NCBI GenBank assembly: GCA_013003395.1
Contig: JABDJC010000166.1
Span: 1-38,678, forward strand
Direction of reading: 5' to 3'
Length of the DNA stretch: 38,678 bases
DNA from: Acidimicrobiia bacterium
Lineage (GTDB): Bacteria; Actinomycetota; Acidimicrobiia; Spongiisociales; UBA5794
The position numbers and the translations under genes were made by a program. Shown here piece after piece: positions 1 through 8,473 of the stretch. How positions within the stretch are numbered: the first letter of the stretch is position 1; every line of letters begins with the position of its first letter. The notes below the pieces were generated by a model, which saw nothing but the letters and a program-made list of their open reading frames with translations, made no database searches and was not told the origin of the DNA.

Positions 1-86
1 GTCCGTAGGTCGTTATTCCGATGATCGGTTGCATGAGCAGGACGATACTCGCGTCACTCTTCCTGCAGGGCTTATGCTCATTCGCC

Positions 87-767
87 ATGAGACGTCTGAT
101 CACAAGTTCGGCACTCGCGGGAGTCGCGTCGTACGCGCTGTTCCAAGCCTACCGAAAGTGGTATTTCCCCCGTGACCCGGCACGCAACGTGCCGCTCGAC
201 GCGACCGTCGTCGCACCGTCCGACGGTCGAGTTGTCTACCTGGAACGGGTGGAGAACGGTGTGGTGCCCATCGCCATCAAGAATCGCCGTGAGATTCCAC
301 TCGATGAGATCGTCAAGGGCGAGGAGCGGCCGCGTTCGGGAACGCTGCTTGGCATCTTCCTGTCGCCGTATGACGTGCACTACCAGCGGAGTCCCATTGC
401 CGGGACCGTGAGCGAGATCACCTATCACCCCGCTCCGAACGTGTCGATGGGAGACATGTTCGTCCGGAATCTCTTCCGGCTCGAGAAGCGCTACTCGAAT
501 TCGCCGCACGTGTGGACCAACGAGCGCAACGTCGTGCGCATCGACGGCGACGATCTCACTGCCTACGTCGTGCAGATCGCCGATCAACAGGTCAATCGGA
601 TCGACTGCTATCCCGCAGAAGGTGACTCGATCGCCATGGGCGACAAGCTCGGCATGATCCGCTGGGGAAGCCAAGTGGACTTGTTCATCCCAGACCTCGA
701 CCCGGGTGACTTCCGTGTGGCGACCGGGGACAAGCTTCGCGCTGGCGTGACCATTCTCGTTCCGTGA
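87..767 (+). CDS. psd: phosphatidylserine decarboxylase, short form
   Basis: Decarboxylates phosphatidylserine to phosphatidylethanolamine at the membrane. One hydrophobic N-terminal segment (about residues 3-20) leads into WYFPRDPAR, then the family blocks APSDGRVVYLE, IFLSPYDVHYQRSPIAG and NERN. The C-terminal WGSQVDLFIP holds the Gly-Ser pair where these proenzymes self-cleave to make the pyruvoyl cofactor; the common form is LGST, here WGSQ. At 226 aa it fits the short Psd class. I chose the ATG at 87 because the residues before it do not resemble the family; ATGs at 21 and 33 are in frame, no start has a clear ribosome site, and a stop lies at 6-8. No phosphatidylserine synthase gene is visible, though one could lie upstream of the window. 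Confidence 0.88.
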   Translation: MRRLITSSALAGVASYALFQAYRKWYFPRDPARNVPLDATVVAPSDGRVVYLERVENGVVPIAIKNRREIPLDEIVKGEERPRSGTLLGIFLSPYDVHYQRSPIAGTVSEITYHPAPNVSMGDMFVRNLFRLEKRYSNSPHVWTNERNVVRIDGDDLTAYVVQIADQQVNRIDCYPAEGDSIAMGDKLGMIRWGSQVDLFIPDLDPGDFRVATGDKLRAGVTILVP

Positions 768-843
768 CGTTGTTCGAGTCTCGGCTACGAGGCTCTCTCC
801 GACGTCGGGGCACGGACACCACTTCTGACTAGGGTCAAATTCC

Positions 844-2091
844 ATGGATGAAGGCCAGTTGATCCTCACGTTTCTCGTCGCAGGCGCGCTCGGCGCGGTC
901 GTTGGACTCGAAAGACAAATCGGCCCTGGTGTTGGCGACGTGTCCGGTGGTGCCCGCACGTTCGCCATTTTCGGGGTCTGGGGAGCCGCTACGGCTTACG
1001 TCGGCAGTCGATTCGGCTCGGCAGCATTCCTGGCAAGCCTCGTCGTCTTCGGGGGACTCGTTCTGTTGGCGTACGTGTCGATCGCCAGAGAAACCGGCGA
1101 TTGGGGCATAACCACGGAATCGGCTGCGGCTGTCACGTTCCTCATGGGTGCTGTCGTGTTCGATCAGCAGTACGTGACCGCCGTTGCGTTGACGGTGGGT
1201 CTCGCTGTTGTCCTGCAGTCGAAGGGCTGGCTGTCGAGCGTTGTGGACCGATTCGATCACGATGACGTTGTTGCTGTCCTTCAGTTCGGTGTGATCACGG
1301 CGATCGTGCTGCCGCTGATTCCTGATGAAGCTTTTGGGCCCTTGAACGCCATCAATCCCCACGAAATCTGGCTGATGGTCATTTTCGTGTCGGGAATCGG
1401 ACTGGTTGGGTACGTCGCGTTGCGCATCCTCGGTCGCCGAGGCCTCGGACTCTCGGGCCTTCTCGGCGGTCTCGTCTCGTCTACCGCCGTGACACTTGGC
1501 TTCTCCAGGATGTCGAAAGAGCGGCCGGGACTCACGCCTGCCTTGATTGCCGGCGTCATCGGAGCGTCCGGACTCATGTACCCACGGGTGTTCGTGGAGG
1601 CAGTGGTCGTCGCTCCTGAACTGGCGGGCGAGCTGCTGGTGCCTCTCGGAGGACTCACGGTGCTGGTTGGTGGAGTGGCGGCCTATTGGTTCACTCGTCG
1701 CTCTGACGAAGGCGCCGGCGAAGGCGAATCCGTCACGGCCAAGAATCCGTTGTCGCTTTCCACGGCACTCAAATTCGGCGGCCTCTACGGACTCATTCTC
1801 TTTGCCTCGAAGTTCCTGCTCGACAGATTCTCTGACGCTTCGTTGTTGTTCGTGGCCGGCCTCAGCGGGCTCAACGATGTTGACGCCATCACGCTCTCGA
1901 CAGCCAATCTGGTCAACGAAGGACTCTCCACAACCGCCGCCGCCCGGGCCATTTTGATCGCAGCCGCGGTCAACACGGTGGTCAAGGCTGGACTCGCCGC
2001 CTCACTCGGCAACAAGCGACTCCGCAGCGTGGCTCTGCTGACGCTCGGACCTGCGGCGTTGGTCGGAGTGGTAGCCGCATTCGTCCTCTGA
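844..2091 (+). CDS. MgtC/SapB family membrane protein with DUF4010 domain
   Basis: A 415-residue, very hydrophobic protein with about a dozen predicted membrane segments. The N-terminal part (about 5-135) carries the MgtC/SapB pattern: GALGAVVGLERQ followed by GARTFAIFGVWGA. The C-terminal half (about 185-410) reads as DUF4010, with LLGGLVSSTAVTLGFSRMSK and LSGLNDVDAITLS. MgtC proteins are linked to magnesium limitation and membrane energetics; the MgtC-DUF4010 fusion has no settled function. It starts 76 bases after psd with a weak AGGG site. Whether it shares the psd transcript is not clear from sequence. Confidence 0.85.
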   Translation: MDEGQLILTFLVAGALGAVVGLERQIGPGVGDVSGGARTFAIFGVWGAATAYVGSRFGSAAFLASLVVFGGLVLLAYVSIARETGDWGITTESAAAVTFLMGAVVFDQQYVTAVALTVGLAVVLQSKGWLSSVVDRFDHDDVVAVLQFGVITAIVLPLIPDEAFGPLNAINPHEIWLMVIFVSGIGLVGYVALRILGRRGLGLSGLLGGLVSSTAVTLGFSRMSKERPGLTPALIAGVIGASGLMYPRVFVEAVVVAPELAGELLVPLGGLTVLVGGVAAYWFTRRSDEGAGEGESVTAKNPLSLSTALKFGGLYGLILFASKFLLDRFSDASLLFVAGLSGLNDVDAITLSTANLVNEGLSTTAAARAILIAAAVNTVVKAGLAASLGNKRLRSVALLTLGPAALVGVVAAFVL

Positions 2092-2138
2092 AGTCGGTGT
2101 GCAGAGCGCGCCCATCGCCCGCCCGTCGGGTAGCGAAA

Positions 2139-2200
2139 CTATGCATAGTGCACAGCCTGTACCCAAACCATTGCGCATACCGTGCATCTGCTGATATAAC
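2139..2200 (+). promoter_or_regulatory. candidate hppD promoter with upstream palindrome
   Basis: A -35-like TTGCGC (2171-2176) and a -10-like TATAAC (2195-2200) are separated by 18 bases, about 30 bases before the hppD start. A perfect 10-base palindrome, CTATGCATAG, lies at 2139-2148, upstream of the -35. It could be an operator, perhaps for the Lrp/AsnC regulator encoded just beyond hppD. The elements are seen; the regulatory role is inferred. Confidence 0.4.
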
Positions 2201-2232
2201 TCATTGAACCGCACCAACCTCTGGAGGCCCTT

Positions 2233-3330
2233 GTGACTGACGTGATGCCAATCCTCGGATATGACGCTATCGAGTTCTGGGTTGGTAACGCTCGCCAGGC
2301 TGCGCACTACTACCGGACCGCGTTCGGCTTCAATGTCGTTGCGTACGCCGGACCCGAGACGGGCGTACGCGATCGGGCGTCGTATGTCCTCGAACAAGGG
2401 GCGATTCGATTCGTGATGACCGCCGGACTCGGCCCGGATTCACCAATCGTCCGCCACCAAGCTCTCCATGGCGATGGTGTTCGAGACGTGGCGTTCAGTG
2501 TCCCGAACGCCGAAGAAGCACACGCCACCGCGGTCTCCAGGGGTGCCACCTCGTGGCGCGCACCCGAGTCACTGGAGGACGACAACGGCAAGCTCGTCGT
2601 TGCCTCGGTCCACGCATACGGCGACACGATCCACACCTTCGTCGATCGGTCCAACTACAGCGGCGCCTACGCCCCCGGATACAAGAAGACCCGCCACTGG
2701 CTGCCCGCCGATTCGACTGGGCTGCGCCTCGTGGACCATGTCGTGTGCAACGTCGAACTCGGAACGATGGACGAATGGGCCGACTACTACGCGTCGATTC
2801 TCGGATTCAGTCAGCTCCACCACTTCAACGACGACCAAATCAGCACCGAGTACACCGCGTTGATGTCAAAGGTCCTCTGGGACGGCGAAGGCCGCATCAA
2901 GTTGCCCATCAACGAGCCTGCAGAAGGGCTCAAGAAGAGCCAGATCGAAGAGTATCTCGACTTCTACGGTTCGGCGGGTGTGCAGCACATGGCGTTGGCA
3001 ACCGACGACATCGTCTCCACGGTCAGCGCACTGCGAGCCAATGGAGTCCGGTTCCTGAGCACCCCACAGAGCTATTACGACGACCTCCGGAGCCGGCTCG
3101 ACTGGACGAAGATCGACGCCGACATCGAGCAGCTTGCCAAGCTCGGCATCTTGGTAGACCAGGACGACGAGGGCTACCTGCTCCAGATATTCACGAAAGC
3201 CGTGCAAGACCGACCGACGGTGTTCTACGAAGTCATCGAACGCCACGGATCCAGAGGTTTCGGAGTCGGCAATTTCCAGGCGCTGTTCGAGGCCATCGAG
3301 CGCGATCAGGAGCTCCGCGGCAACCTCTGA
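2233..3330 (+). CDS. hppD: 4-hydroxyphenylpyruvate dioxygenase
   Basis: Converts 4-hydroxyphenylpyruvate to homogentisate in tyrosine breakdown; a cytosolic Fe(II) enzyme. Two vicinal-oxygen-chelate domains are present: an N-terminal one (about 8-140) and a catalytic one (about 165-345). The expected 2-His-1-Glu iron site is visible as H169 (VDHVVCNV), H252 (VQHMAL) and E333 (FYEVIER), with family-like spacing. Length 365 aa is typical. The GTG start at 2233 follows GGAGG at 2223-2227. Its last 25 bases overlap the convergent end of the Lrp/AsnC gene. No homogentisate dioxygenase gene lies in the window, so the rest of the pathway is elsewhere. Confidence 0.96.
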   Translation: MTDVMPILGYDAIEFWVGNARQAAHYYRTAFGFNVVAYAGPETGVRDRASYVLEQGAIRFVMTAGLGPDSPIVRHQALHGDGVRDVAFSVPNAEEAHATAVSRGATSWRAPESLEDDNGKLVVASVHAYGDTIHTFVDRSNYSGAYAPGYKKTRHWLPADSTGLRLVDHVVCNVELGTMDEWADYYASILGFSQLHHFNDDQISTEYTALMSKVLWDGEGRIKLPINEPAEGLKKSQIEEYLDFYGSAGVQHMALATDDIVSTVSALRANGVRFLSTPQSYYDDLRSRLDWTKIDADIEQLAKLGILVDQDDEGYLLQIFTKAVQDRPTVFYEVIERHGSRGFGVGNFQALFEAIERDQELRGNL

Positions 3331-3791
3331 GCGGCAATCCCGGCGACAAGTGGGTCCGTCCGGAACGGAATGTGCTCGGCCAGGGCGATAGCGGTGGACG
3401 TACGGCCGATCTCAGGTCCTGCCAGCACACGCGCGAGCACGTCGAAGAGGTGTTCGTTGGAGCGGGCGACGACACGAATCATCAGGTCACCCTGGCCGGC
3501 AATGGAGTGGACCTCCAGGACCTCGGCGATGGCGCTCAGGTGTGCAAGCAGACCTTCGGTGCGGCCTTGCGTCACCTCGAGTGTGGTGAACGCTGTCACC
3601 GGATAGCCCAAAGCCGCCAAGCCCAAGTCTGGGCCGAATCCGGTGATGACTCCCGAAGCCCGCAGCTTGTCGAGCCGTGCGGTGGCGGTGCCGCGAGCGA
3701 CACCGAGCCGGCGCGCAAGTTCCATCATTCCGAGGCGCGGCTCTCGACGAAGCTCCAGTATCAAACGCGAGTCGAGGTCGTCAATGGTCAT
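3306..3791 (-). CDS. Lrp/AsnC family transcriptional regulator
   Basis: A 161-residue DNA-binding regulator. The N-terminal winged helix starts MTIDDLDSRLILELRREPR and continues MMELARRLGVARGTATARLDKL; the C-terminal half (about 70-150) is a RAM-type ligand and oligomer domain, with VEVHSIAG-like and GDLMIRV strands. The ATG at 3791 follows GGAGG; the open frame extends further upstream, but that part looks like nothing in the family. It lies 73 bases downstream of the DmdA-like gene on the same strand and converges on hppD with a 25-base overlap. Regulation of hppD and/or the demethylase is a reasonable inference from position. Confidence 0.93.
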   Translation of the reverse strand: MTIDDLDSRLILELRREPRLGMMELARRLGVARGTATARLDKLRASGVITGFGPDLGLAALGYPVTAFTTLEVTQGRTEGLLAHLSAIAEVLEVHSIAGQGDLMIRVVARSNEHLFDVLARVLAGPEIGRTSTAIALAEHIPFRTDPLVAGIAAQRLPRSS

Positions 3792-3864
3792 CGAGATCCT
3801 CCAGACGGGATCGTTGCTGGGCAATTTGCTCACCGTTGCGACGTCTGACTCTACAGGTTGTCGC

Positions 3865-4959
3865 TCACACAAACGGCAGAGCTGCAACGGTGATCGACCA
3901 TTCGCCGTTGGGACTCGAGGTAACCAGGTCAGTTCCGGGGACATTGTGCGGCACGTCGATCATGGCCATACCTATCGATCGGCCCACCTTCGGTGATACA
4001 ACGACGACACGCACCGAGCCGACCACTTGTCCGGTCGCCATCACCGGCCAAGGATTCTTCAGAACTCCAGGGTGCTCATCGAACACGACTCCAACCAGCG
4101 AGCGCTGTAGACCCCGCTCACGCTTTTCGATCAACGCGTCCCTTCCGATGAAGTCGCTGGCCTCTAGATCGACGTACTTGCCCAAGCCCGCCTCGAACGG
4201 ATCGGTGTCATCGGTGGTCTCGGTCCGATAGGACAACAACCCCGATTGGACACGCTCGATGGCGTTGGGACCGCCCGGACCGATCTCGAACGGCTCCCCA
4301 GCCGCCATCACCAGATCCCAGAGATCGTTGCCTCGTGTGGCGTCTTCGAGATACAACTCGAATCCGCCCTGCTTGGACCACCCAGCCCGACCGACCCGCA
4401 TCGGGATGCCGTCGACCTCAGCGCGGTGATAATTGAAGAACTTGATCTCACGGATCCAATCACCCAGCAGCGCTGCGACCACGTCTTCTGCCAGTGGCCC
4501 TTGAACGGCGAGCGGGGCGACATTCGCATCGGAAACTTCAACCGACATTTGGCGCTCAGAGGCGATGGCCCGGCACCACTGCAACATGTCGCCATCGGCA
4601 AGTGAGAGCCACCACACGTCGTCGTCAGCTCGTAGAACGAGTGGATCGTTGATCAGCCGGCCCTGGTGATCCACCATCGCCGTGTACTTGCCTTGGCCGA
4701 CCCGAGCCTGCGAGAGGTCTCGGGTGCACAAGATCTGCGCCAGATCGCCGGCGTCGGGCCCTGCAAGCTGGACCTGACGCTGACACGCGACGTCCCAAAT
4801 AGCGACTCCTTCCGTGAGTCGGCGGTATTCGGCTTCAGGATCGCCGTAGCTGAGCGGCAGCATCGTGTGGTTGTAGACCGTCACCGCAGTGACGCCGGCA
4901 GCCAGCGTTGACTCGTGGAACGGCGTCCACATGATTCGTGATGTCTCGACCAATTCCAA
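3865..4959 (-). CDS. DmdA-like GcvT-family tetrahydrofolate-dependent demethylase
   Basis: A 364-residue GcvT-fold protein. Compared from memory, it follows DMSP demethylase DmdA more closely than glycine-cleavage T protein: TVYNHTMLPLSY, IWDVACQRQVQLAGPDA, CTRDLS, WWLSLADGDMLQW, APLAVQGP, GWSKQGGFELYL and IERVQSGLLSY recur in family order. DmdA moves a methyl group from dimethylsulfoniopropionate to tetrahydrofolate. I chose the TTG at 4959 because GGAGG lies 7 bases before it and it gives a DmdA-like length; the frame is open to 5169. No gcvH or gcvP is adjacent, which argues against a glycine cleavage role. Substrate is inferred; a dimethylglycine/sarcosine-type demethylase is the alternative. 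Confidence 0.72.
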   Translation of the reverse strand: MELVETSRIMWTPFHESTLAAGVTAVTVYNHTMLPLSYGDPEAEYRRLTEGVAIWDVACQRQVQLAGPDAGDLAQILCTRDLSQARVGQGKYTAMVDHQGRLINDPLVLRADDDVWWLSLADGDMLQWCRAIASERQMSVEVSDANVAPLAVQGPLAEDVVAALLGDWIREIKFFNYHRAEVDGIPMRVGRAGWSKQGGFELYLEDATRGNDLWDLVMAAGEPFEIGPGGPNAIERVQSGLLSYRTETTDDTDPFEAGLGKYVDLEASDFIGRDALIEKRERGLQRSLVGVVFDEHPGVLKNPWPVMATGQVVGSVRVVVVSPKVGRSIGMAMIDVPHNVPGTDLVTSSPNGEWSITVAALPFV

Positions 4960-5058
4960 GTGGGATCCTCCAAGGAGTTGGCCGGACGCTAGAGCGCGCG
5001 GCGGCTCGCCACAACCACCACTGACAGCACCCTGTTCGTCGACTGCTTCAATGCCGGT

Positions 5059-6225
5059 ATGCGGAAGATCAGCAGTGCAGCCCGCTGTCGACAGATGGCC
5101 ATCAATCATTTCCTTTCGACGCCTGCCACCAGCGTCGAGCAGGCGGCAGGTGCACTTGTAGGTTTTCACGCCTCGGATCCTGCAAGCGTCTTCTTGGCGG
5201 CGTGGGCCCGTGTCGCCGACTTGACAGACACCGACCTCGAAACTGCTCTCTACGACGATCGCACACTCGCGAGAACCCTCGGTATGCGCCGAACGATGTT
5301 TGTCACTCCCCTCGACGTGGCTGCGATCCTCGATGCGGCATGTGCAAAAGCCCTCGGGGCGACTGAACGTCGCAAACTCGAGCGACTCGTCTCCGAACAG
5401 CTCGACATCGAGAACGCTTCCGACTGGATTCGCTCAGTCGAGACAGCGGTTCTCGCTGCGTTGAGAGAGCGCGGCCCTTCGACTGCTGCTGAACTGACTG
5501 AAGTCGTTCCCGACTTGGCACACAAGGTGCAGTTCGGTGCTGGCAAGAAGTGGCAAGGAGTCATGGGGATTTCGACTCGTGTGCTGTTTCTGCTCGCAAC
5601 CGATGCCCGCATCGTTCGTGGACGGCCACGCGGGTCGTGGCGATCGAGCCTCTACGAGTGGGCGGCGACGGACGATTGGTTCGGCGAAGGGGTGTTCGAC
5701 CGAGAGCCGGGTTCGGCCCGCGTCGAGTTGGTCCGACGCTGGCTCGGTGCGTACGGACCAGGGACTTTCACCGACATCCAATGGTGGACAGGGTGGACGA
5801 AGGGCCTCACCAAACAGGTTCTCGCCGAGGTCGATCCTGAGGTCGTCGAGGTCGAGTCCGGCGAGGCGTATGTGATCGATTGGGCGCCAGCGGATTCACC
5901 GGATACTTCTTGGACCGCATTGTTGCCAGGCCTGGACGTCGCCGTCATGGGTTGGAAGGAACGCGATTGGCTGCTCGGAGACCACGCGCCGCTCCTGTTC
6001 GACCGCAACGGCAATGTCGGTCCAACCGTGTGGGCTCACGGCAGAGTTGTCGGCGGGTGGGCCCAGCGCACTGACGGTTCGATCGCCACAGAGGTCTTCG
6101 ACGACATCGGCTCGGATGCGCTTTCCAGTGTTGAGGCGAAAGCACACGATCTGTCGCAGTGGTTGGGGGAACATCGCATCATCCCCCGGTTCAGAACCCC
6201 GACCGAGCGACGACTGACGATCTGA
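5059..6225 (+). CDS. winged-helix DNA-binding domain protein, HTH_42/YcaQ type
   Basis: A 388-residue member of the actinobacterial HTH_42 (winged helix DNA-binding domain) family. The N-terminus (HASDPASVFLAAWARV, then DDRTLARTLGMRRTMFVTPLD) and the C-terminal half (LLPGLDVAVMGWKERDWLL, FDRNGNVGPTVWAHGRVVGGWAQR) match the family layout. Relatives include YcaQ-like glycosylases acting on DNA crosslinks, but most actinobacterial members are uncharacterised. I kept the start at 5059 because RKISSAARCRQ resembles the usual family N-terminus; the next ATG is at 5095 and neither has a good ribosome site. It is divergent from the DmdA-like gene and convergent with the DoxX gene 27 bases away. Confidence 0.85.
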   Translation: MRKISSAARCRQMAINHFLSTPATSVEQAAGALVGFHASDPASVFLAAWARVADLTDTDLETALYDDRTLARTLGMRRTMFVTPLDVAAILDAACAKALGATERRKLERLVSEQLDIENASDWIRSVETAVLAALRERGPSTAAELTEVVPDLAHKVQFGAGKKWQGVMGISTRVLFLLATDARIVRGRPRGSWRSSLYEWAATDDWFGEGVFDREPGSARVELVRRWLGAYGPGTFTDIQWWTGWTKGLTKQVLAEVDPEVVEVESGEAYVIDWAPADSPDTSWTALLPGLDVAVMGWKERDWLLGDHAPLLFDRNGNVGPTVWAHGRVVGGWAQRTDGSIATEVFDDIGSDALSSVEAKAHDLSQWLGEHRIIPRFRTPTERRLTI

Positions 6226-6252
6226 GCGGCATCACTGCGGCTGAACCTGAGC

Positions 6253-6720
6253 TCAGTGAACCTCGCCCTGCTGACGAAGCAATCGAAGCGCCCTCCACGA
6301 CCCTGTGGACCACAAGGCCCAGGCAACGAGCACCGGCTGGAACACCAGCCTCACGGCACGTGCCGTGTCGGAATCCAAACCGAACGCGTCGGTGGCTTCC
6401 ACCAGTTGAGCGATGTTCCCAGGAAAGATTGCTACGAAGAAGGCTGCGGTGATGAGTCCGACGAGCACCCGAAGCCGCGCTGCCAACAACAACGCCGCAC
6501 CCAGGACGATCTCGACGGCTCCCGACAGCACCACGACGAGGTCGCCATCTACCGGCAACCAAGCGGGCACCTGCGCAAGAAACTCTGCTCGGGACCACAG
6601 GAGATGGCTCGAGCCGGCAACAACGAGAAAGGCTCCGAGCAGAAGCCTGAACGTGGTCTGCGTCGAGCTGACGCCGGCGGTCCTCCCAGCCGACATGAGA
6701 CGGTCGAAGGTGCGGCGCAT
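6253..6720 (-). CDS. DoxX/MauE-like membrane protein
   Basis: A 155-residue protein with four hydrophobic segments (about 20-40, 58-80, 85-105 and 120-140), a DoxX-like layout: RLLLGAFLVVAGSSHL at the first helix, then VVLSGAVEIVLGAALLL. DoxX-family proteins are small membrane proteins associated with redox or quinone functions; the exact role here is unknown. The start at 6720 follows GGAG by 7 bases; the frame is open further upstream into DUF3054. It is the last gene of the IclR-headed minus-strand operon, 17 bases after the DUF3054 gene. Confidence 0.75.
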   Translation of the reverse strand: MRRTFDRLMSAGRTAGVSSTQTTFRLLLGAFLVVAGSSHLLWSRAEFLAQVPAWLPVDGDLVVVLSGAVEIVLGAALLLAARLRVLVGLITAAFFVAIFPGNIAQLVEATDAFGLDSDTARAVRLVFQPVLVAWALWSTGSWRALRLLRQQGEVH

Positions 6721-6737
6721 ACGGGAGCTCCAGGTAC

Positions 6738-7079
6738 CTATGCGGCCGCCGTTGCACGCTGCGCCCAGAATCGCCACATCACCATGGTGACGCCGAAGAA
6801 GCTGGCCGCCACGGCAACAAACGCACCCGCAGTGCCGTCGTTGAAAACGAACTTGCGTATCGCCATTCCAACGACGACGGTTATGGCGGCTACACAGAGC
6901 CCCCCGCGAATTGGTTGCAGCCGCGCCTCACCGGTCACCACCCAACCGAGCGGTACGGCCAACAAGAACGGGGCAGCCGTCTGGAGGAACTCCACCAGGG
7001 CCGATCCCTCGTTGTGGGTGTCGCGTCCAATCGCCACAAAGGCGAGGACCACCAGAACGTCGATCGCTATGAGCTGCAT
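6738..7079 (-). CDS. DUF3054 family membrane protein
   Basis: A 113-residue protein with four membrane segments. The N-terminal DVLVVLAFVAIGRDTHNEG is the characteristic DUF3054 opening, and PLGWVVTGEA and RKFVFNDGTAGAFVAVAA fit the rest of the family. Function is unknown. It starts 24 bases after the PhnD-like gene and ends 17 bases before the DoxX gene, so it looks like an operon member. The ribosome site is weak, which suits translation from the upstream message. Confidence 0.85.
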   Translation of the reverse strand: MQLIAIDVLVVLAFVAIGRDTHNEGSALVEFLQTAAPFLLAVPLGWVVTGEARLQPIRGGLCVAAITVVVGMAIRKFVFNDGTAGAFVAVAASFFGVTMVMWRFWAQRATAAA

Positions 7080-7103
7080 GTCCGCAATCTAGAACGCTTG
7101 TCC

Positions 7104-7841
7104 TCAGCCGGATGCCAGAGTCAGATACACCTCATCGGTCACGGCTTCGAAACGGGCGACGCCCCAGCTAGCCATTGCACGTCGTGATTGCTCGTTCGTG
7201 TGCAGCGTCACGAGGCGATCATGGATCTCGGCAAGCTGTCGCGGATCGGTGGTTGTCGAACCCACGATGGGCGGCATCGGGTACGGTCCGAGACTCTCGA
7301 TCGTCCGGATCCCGCCGACGTCCGTTGACCCACAGCGCACCGTCATGTCCATCACCGTTGAGTCGATGACGGCGACATCCGCCAACCCCGACCTCACCAT
7401 GGTCAGCGAGTCGGCATGAGAGCCACTCTCGACTGCTCGTTCGAACTGGTCGAGTGAACCGAGGCGATTCAGCAGCATGTGATATCCCGAAAGCGACGTC
7501 GTCTCGTTGTAGGCGAACACGGTGCCCGCGAGATCTTCGAGCGCTTGGGCCTCGGAACCGTTGCTCACGACGACATCACCGAAATACTGAGGCCGATCTC
7601 CGTGACGTTCTGAAATCATGACGGGTGCCGCGATTGCCGCAAAGGGCCAGTCGGACCTCGCCAGGCGAGAGGCGTGCAACAAGCCACAGACCCAACCGAC
7701 TTCGACTTCGCCGGTCGACATCGACAACAGCCGATCTGGCCATTCTCCGTCGACCCAGGTGAGGTCCAACTCTTCGACCAGCCAATGCATGAGCGGATCA
7801 GCCGCTGCCGCCATGTGGGACGTCAGGCGGATCCCGCTCAC
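7104..7841 (-). CDS. PhnD-like periplasmic-binding-protein fold without signal peptide
   Basis: A 245-residue protein resembling PhnD/phosphonate-type ABC substrate-binding proteins: GEVEVGWVCGLLHASRL, GDVVVSNGSEAQALEDLAG, TTSLSGYHMLLNRLG and GLADVAVIDSTVMDM follow the two-lobed fold order. No signal peptide or lipobox is present; the first residues (VSGIRLTSHMAAAADPLM) enter the domain directly, so it should stay in the cytosol. The GTG at 7841 overlaps the stop of the upstream gene (GTGA), implying translational coupling. No permease or ATPase is adjacent, so it is more likely a ligand-binding sensor or carrier than part of an importer. That role is inferred. Confidence 0.75.
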   Translation of the reverse strand: MSGIRLTSHMAAAADPLMHWLVEELDLTWVDGEWPDRLLSMSTGEVEVGWVCGLLHASRLARSDWPFAAIAAPVMISERHGDRPQYFGDVVVSNGSEAQALEDLAGTVFAYNETTSLSGYHMLLNRLGSLDQFERAVESGSHADSLTMVRSGLADVAVIDSTVMDMTVRCGSTDVGGIRTIESLGPYPMPPIVGSTTTDPRQLAEIHDRLVTLHTNEQSRRAMASWGVARFEAVTDEVYLTLASG

Positions 7842-8473
7842 GCAGTGGTCTCGAACCGTCTCATGGCTCTCCACGTTGGATCGCAGCGATAATCCCAGTA
7901 CTTGATCGCCGTCAGGTCGATCCGGGGGCGCTTGCCCGGTTTCGGTTCTGCCGTCCCGTTGTAAATTCGAACATGCTCGTAGTAGGCGGGCGCGAGGTCG
8001 GTTGCGGCGGCGATGTGCAGGTTGCGAGATCTCCAACACTCCACCACGGCATCGCTGTCGACAACGACGAGATTGGCGAAGTTACGTTCGTCCGCCAGCT
8101 GGTGTGAGCTGTACACGAGCAGTCCGGGGACCGAGAACACCGACTCCGCCAGTTCCTCGCTCACCTCTTGCACCGCACGCGCCACATTCGGGTCGATGTT
8201 GTCACCCAACCGACCGAAGAAGCCGACAATGGTGACCTTCTCGACCTCCACAAGGCGCGCCGGTTCGGGGAGCTGAGTTCTCCGATGCCAAGACTCCGTG
8301 GTCGGTATGTGAACCGTTGTGGGCTCGTCAGCGGAGGTGCTGGCGATAGACATGGCGTCGGCGAGCAGAAACTCGAGGACGGCCGAATCCGCCGCAATGT
8401 GGTCGGGATGGGCAAACGCATGTTGGGACGCGGCGTCGTTGGGTCCAAGCACAGTTTGTGTATCCGCGCTCAT
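7838..8473 (-). CDS. conserved unknown protein, possible alpha+beta-barrel
   Basis: A 211-residue soluble protein I do not recognise. The first ~70 residues look poorly ordered. From VEKVTIVGFFGRL onward it is folded-looking, with LLVYSSHQLADERNFANLVVVDSDAVVECWRSRNLHIAAA resembling a dimeric alpha+beta-barrel (monooxygenase/EthD-like) half. The C-terminal segment includes TAIKYWDYRCD. No signal or membrane segment is visible. Its ATG overlaps the IclR stop (ATGA) and its stop overlaps the PhnD-like start (GTGA), so the three are likely translated as a coupled set. The barrel idea is low confidence. Confidence 0.7.
   Translation of the reverse strand: MSADTQTVLGPNDAASQHAFAHPDHIAADSAVLEFLLADAMSIASTSADEPTTVHIPTTESWHRRTQLPEPARLVEVEKVTIVGFFGRLGDNIDPNVARAVQEVSEELAESVFSVPGLLVYSSHQLADERNFANLVVVDSDAVVECWRSRNLHIAAATDLAPAYYEHVRIYNGTAEPKPGKRPRIDLTAIKYWDYRCDPTWRAMRRFETTA

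Noticed and set aside
78-968. Long minus-strand open frame across psd and the MgtC gene start
   Set aside because: It is antisense to psd, which carries clear family motifs, and the translation shows no recognisable domain; high-GC antisense frames are common.
2553-3848. Long plus-strand frame through hppD and the Lrp region
   Set aside because: Arg-rich, low-complexity translation in a second frame of hppD, whose iron-site residues are intact in the annotated frame.
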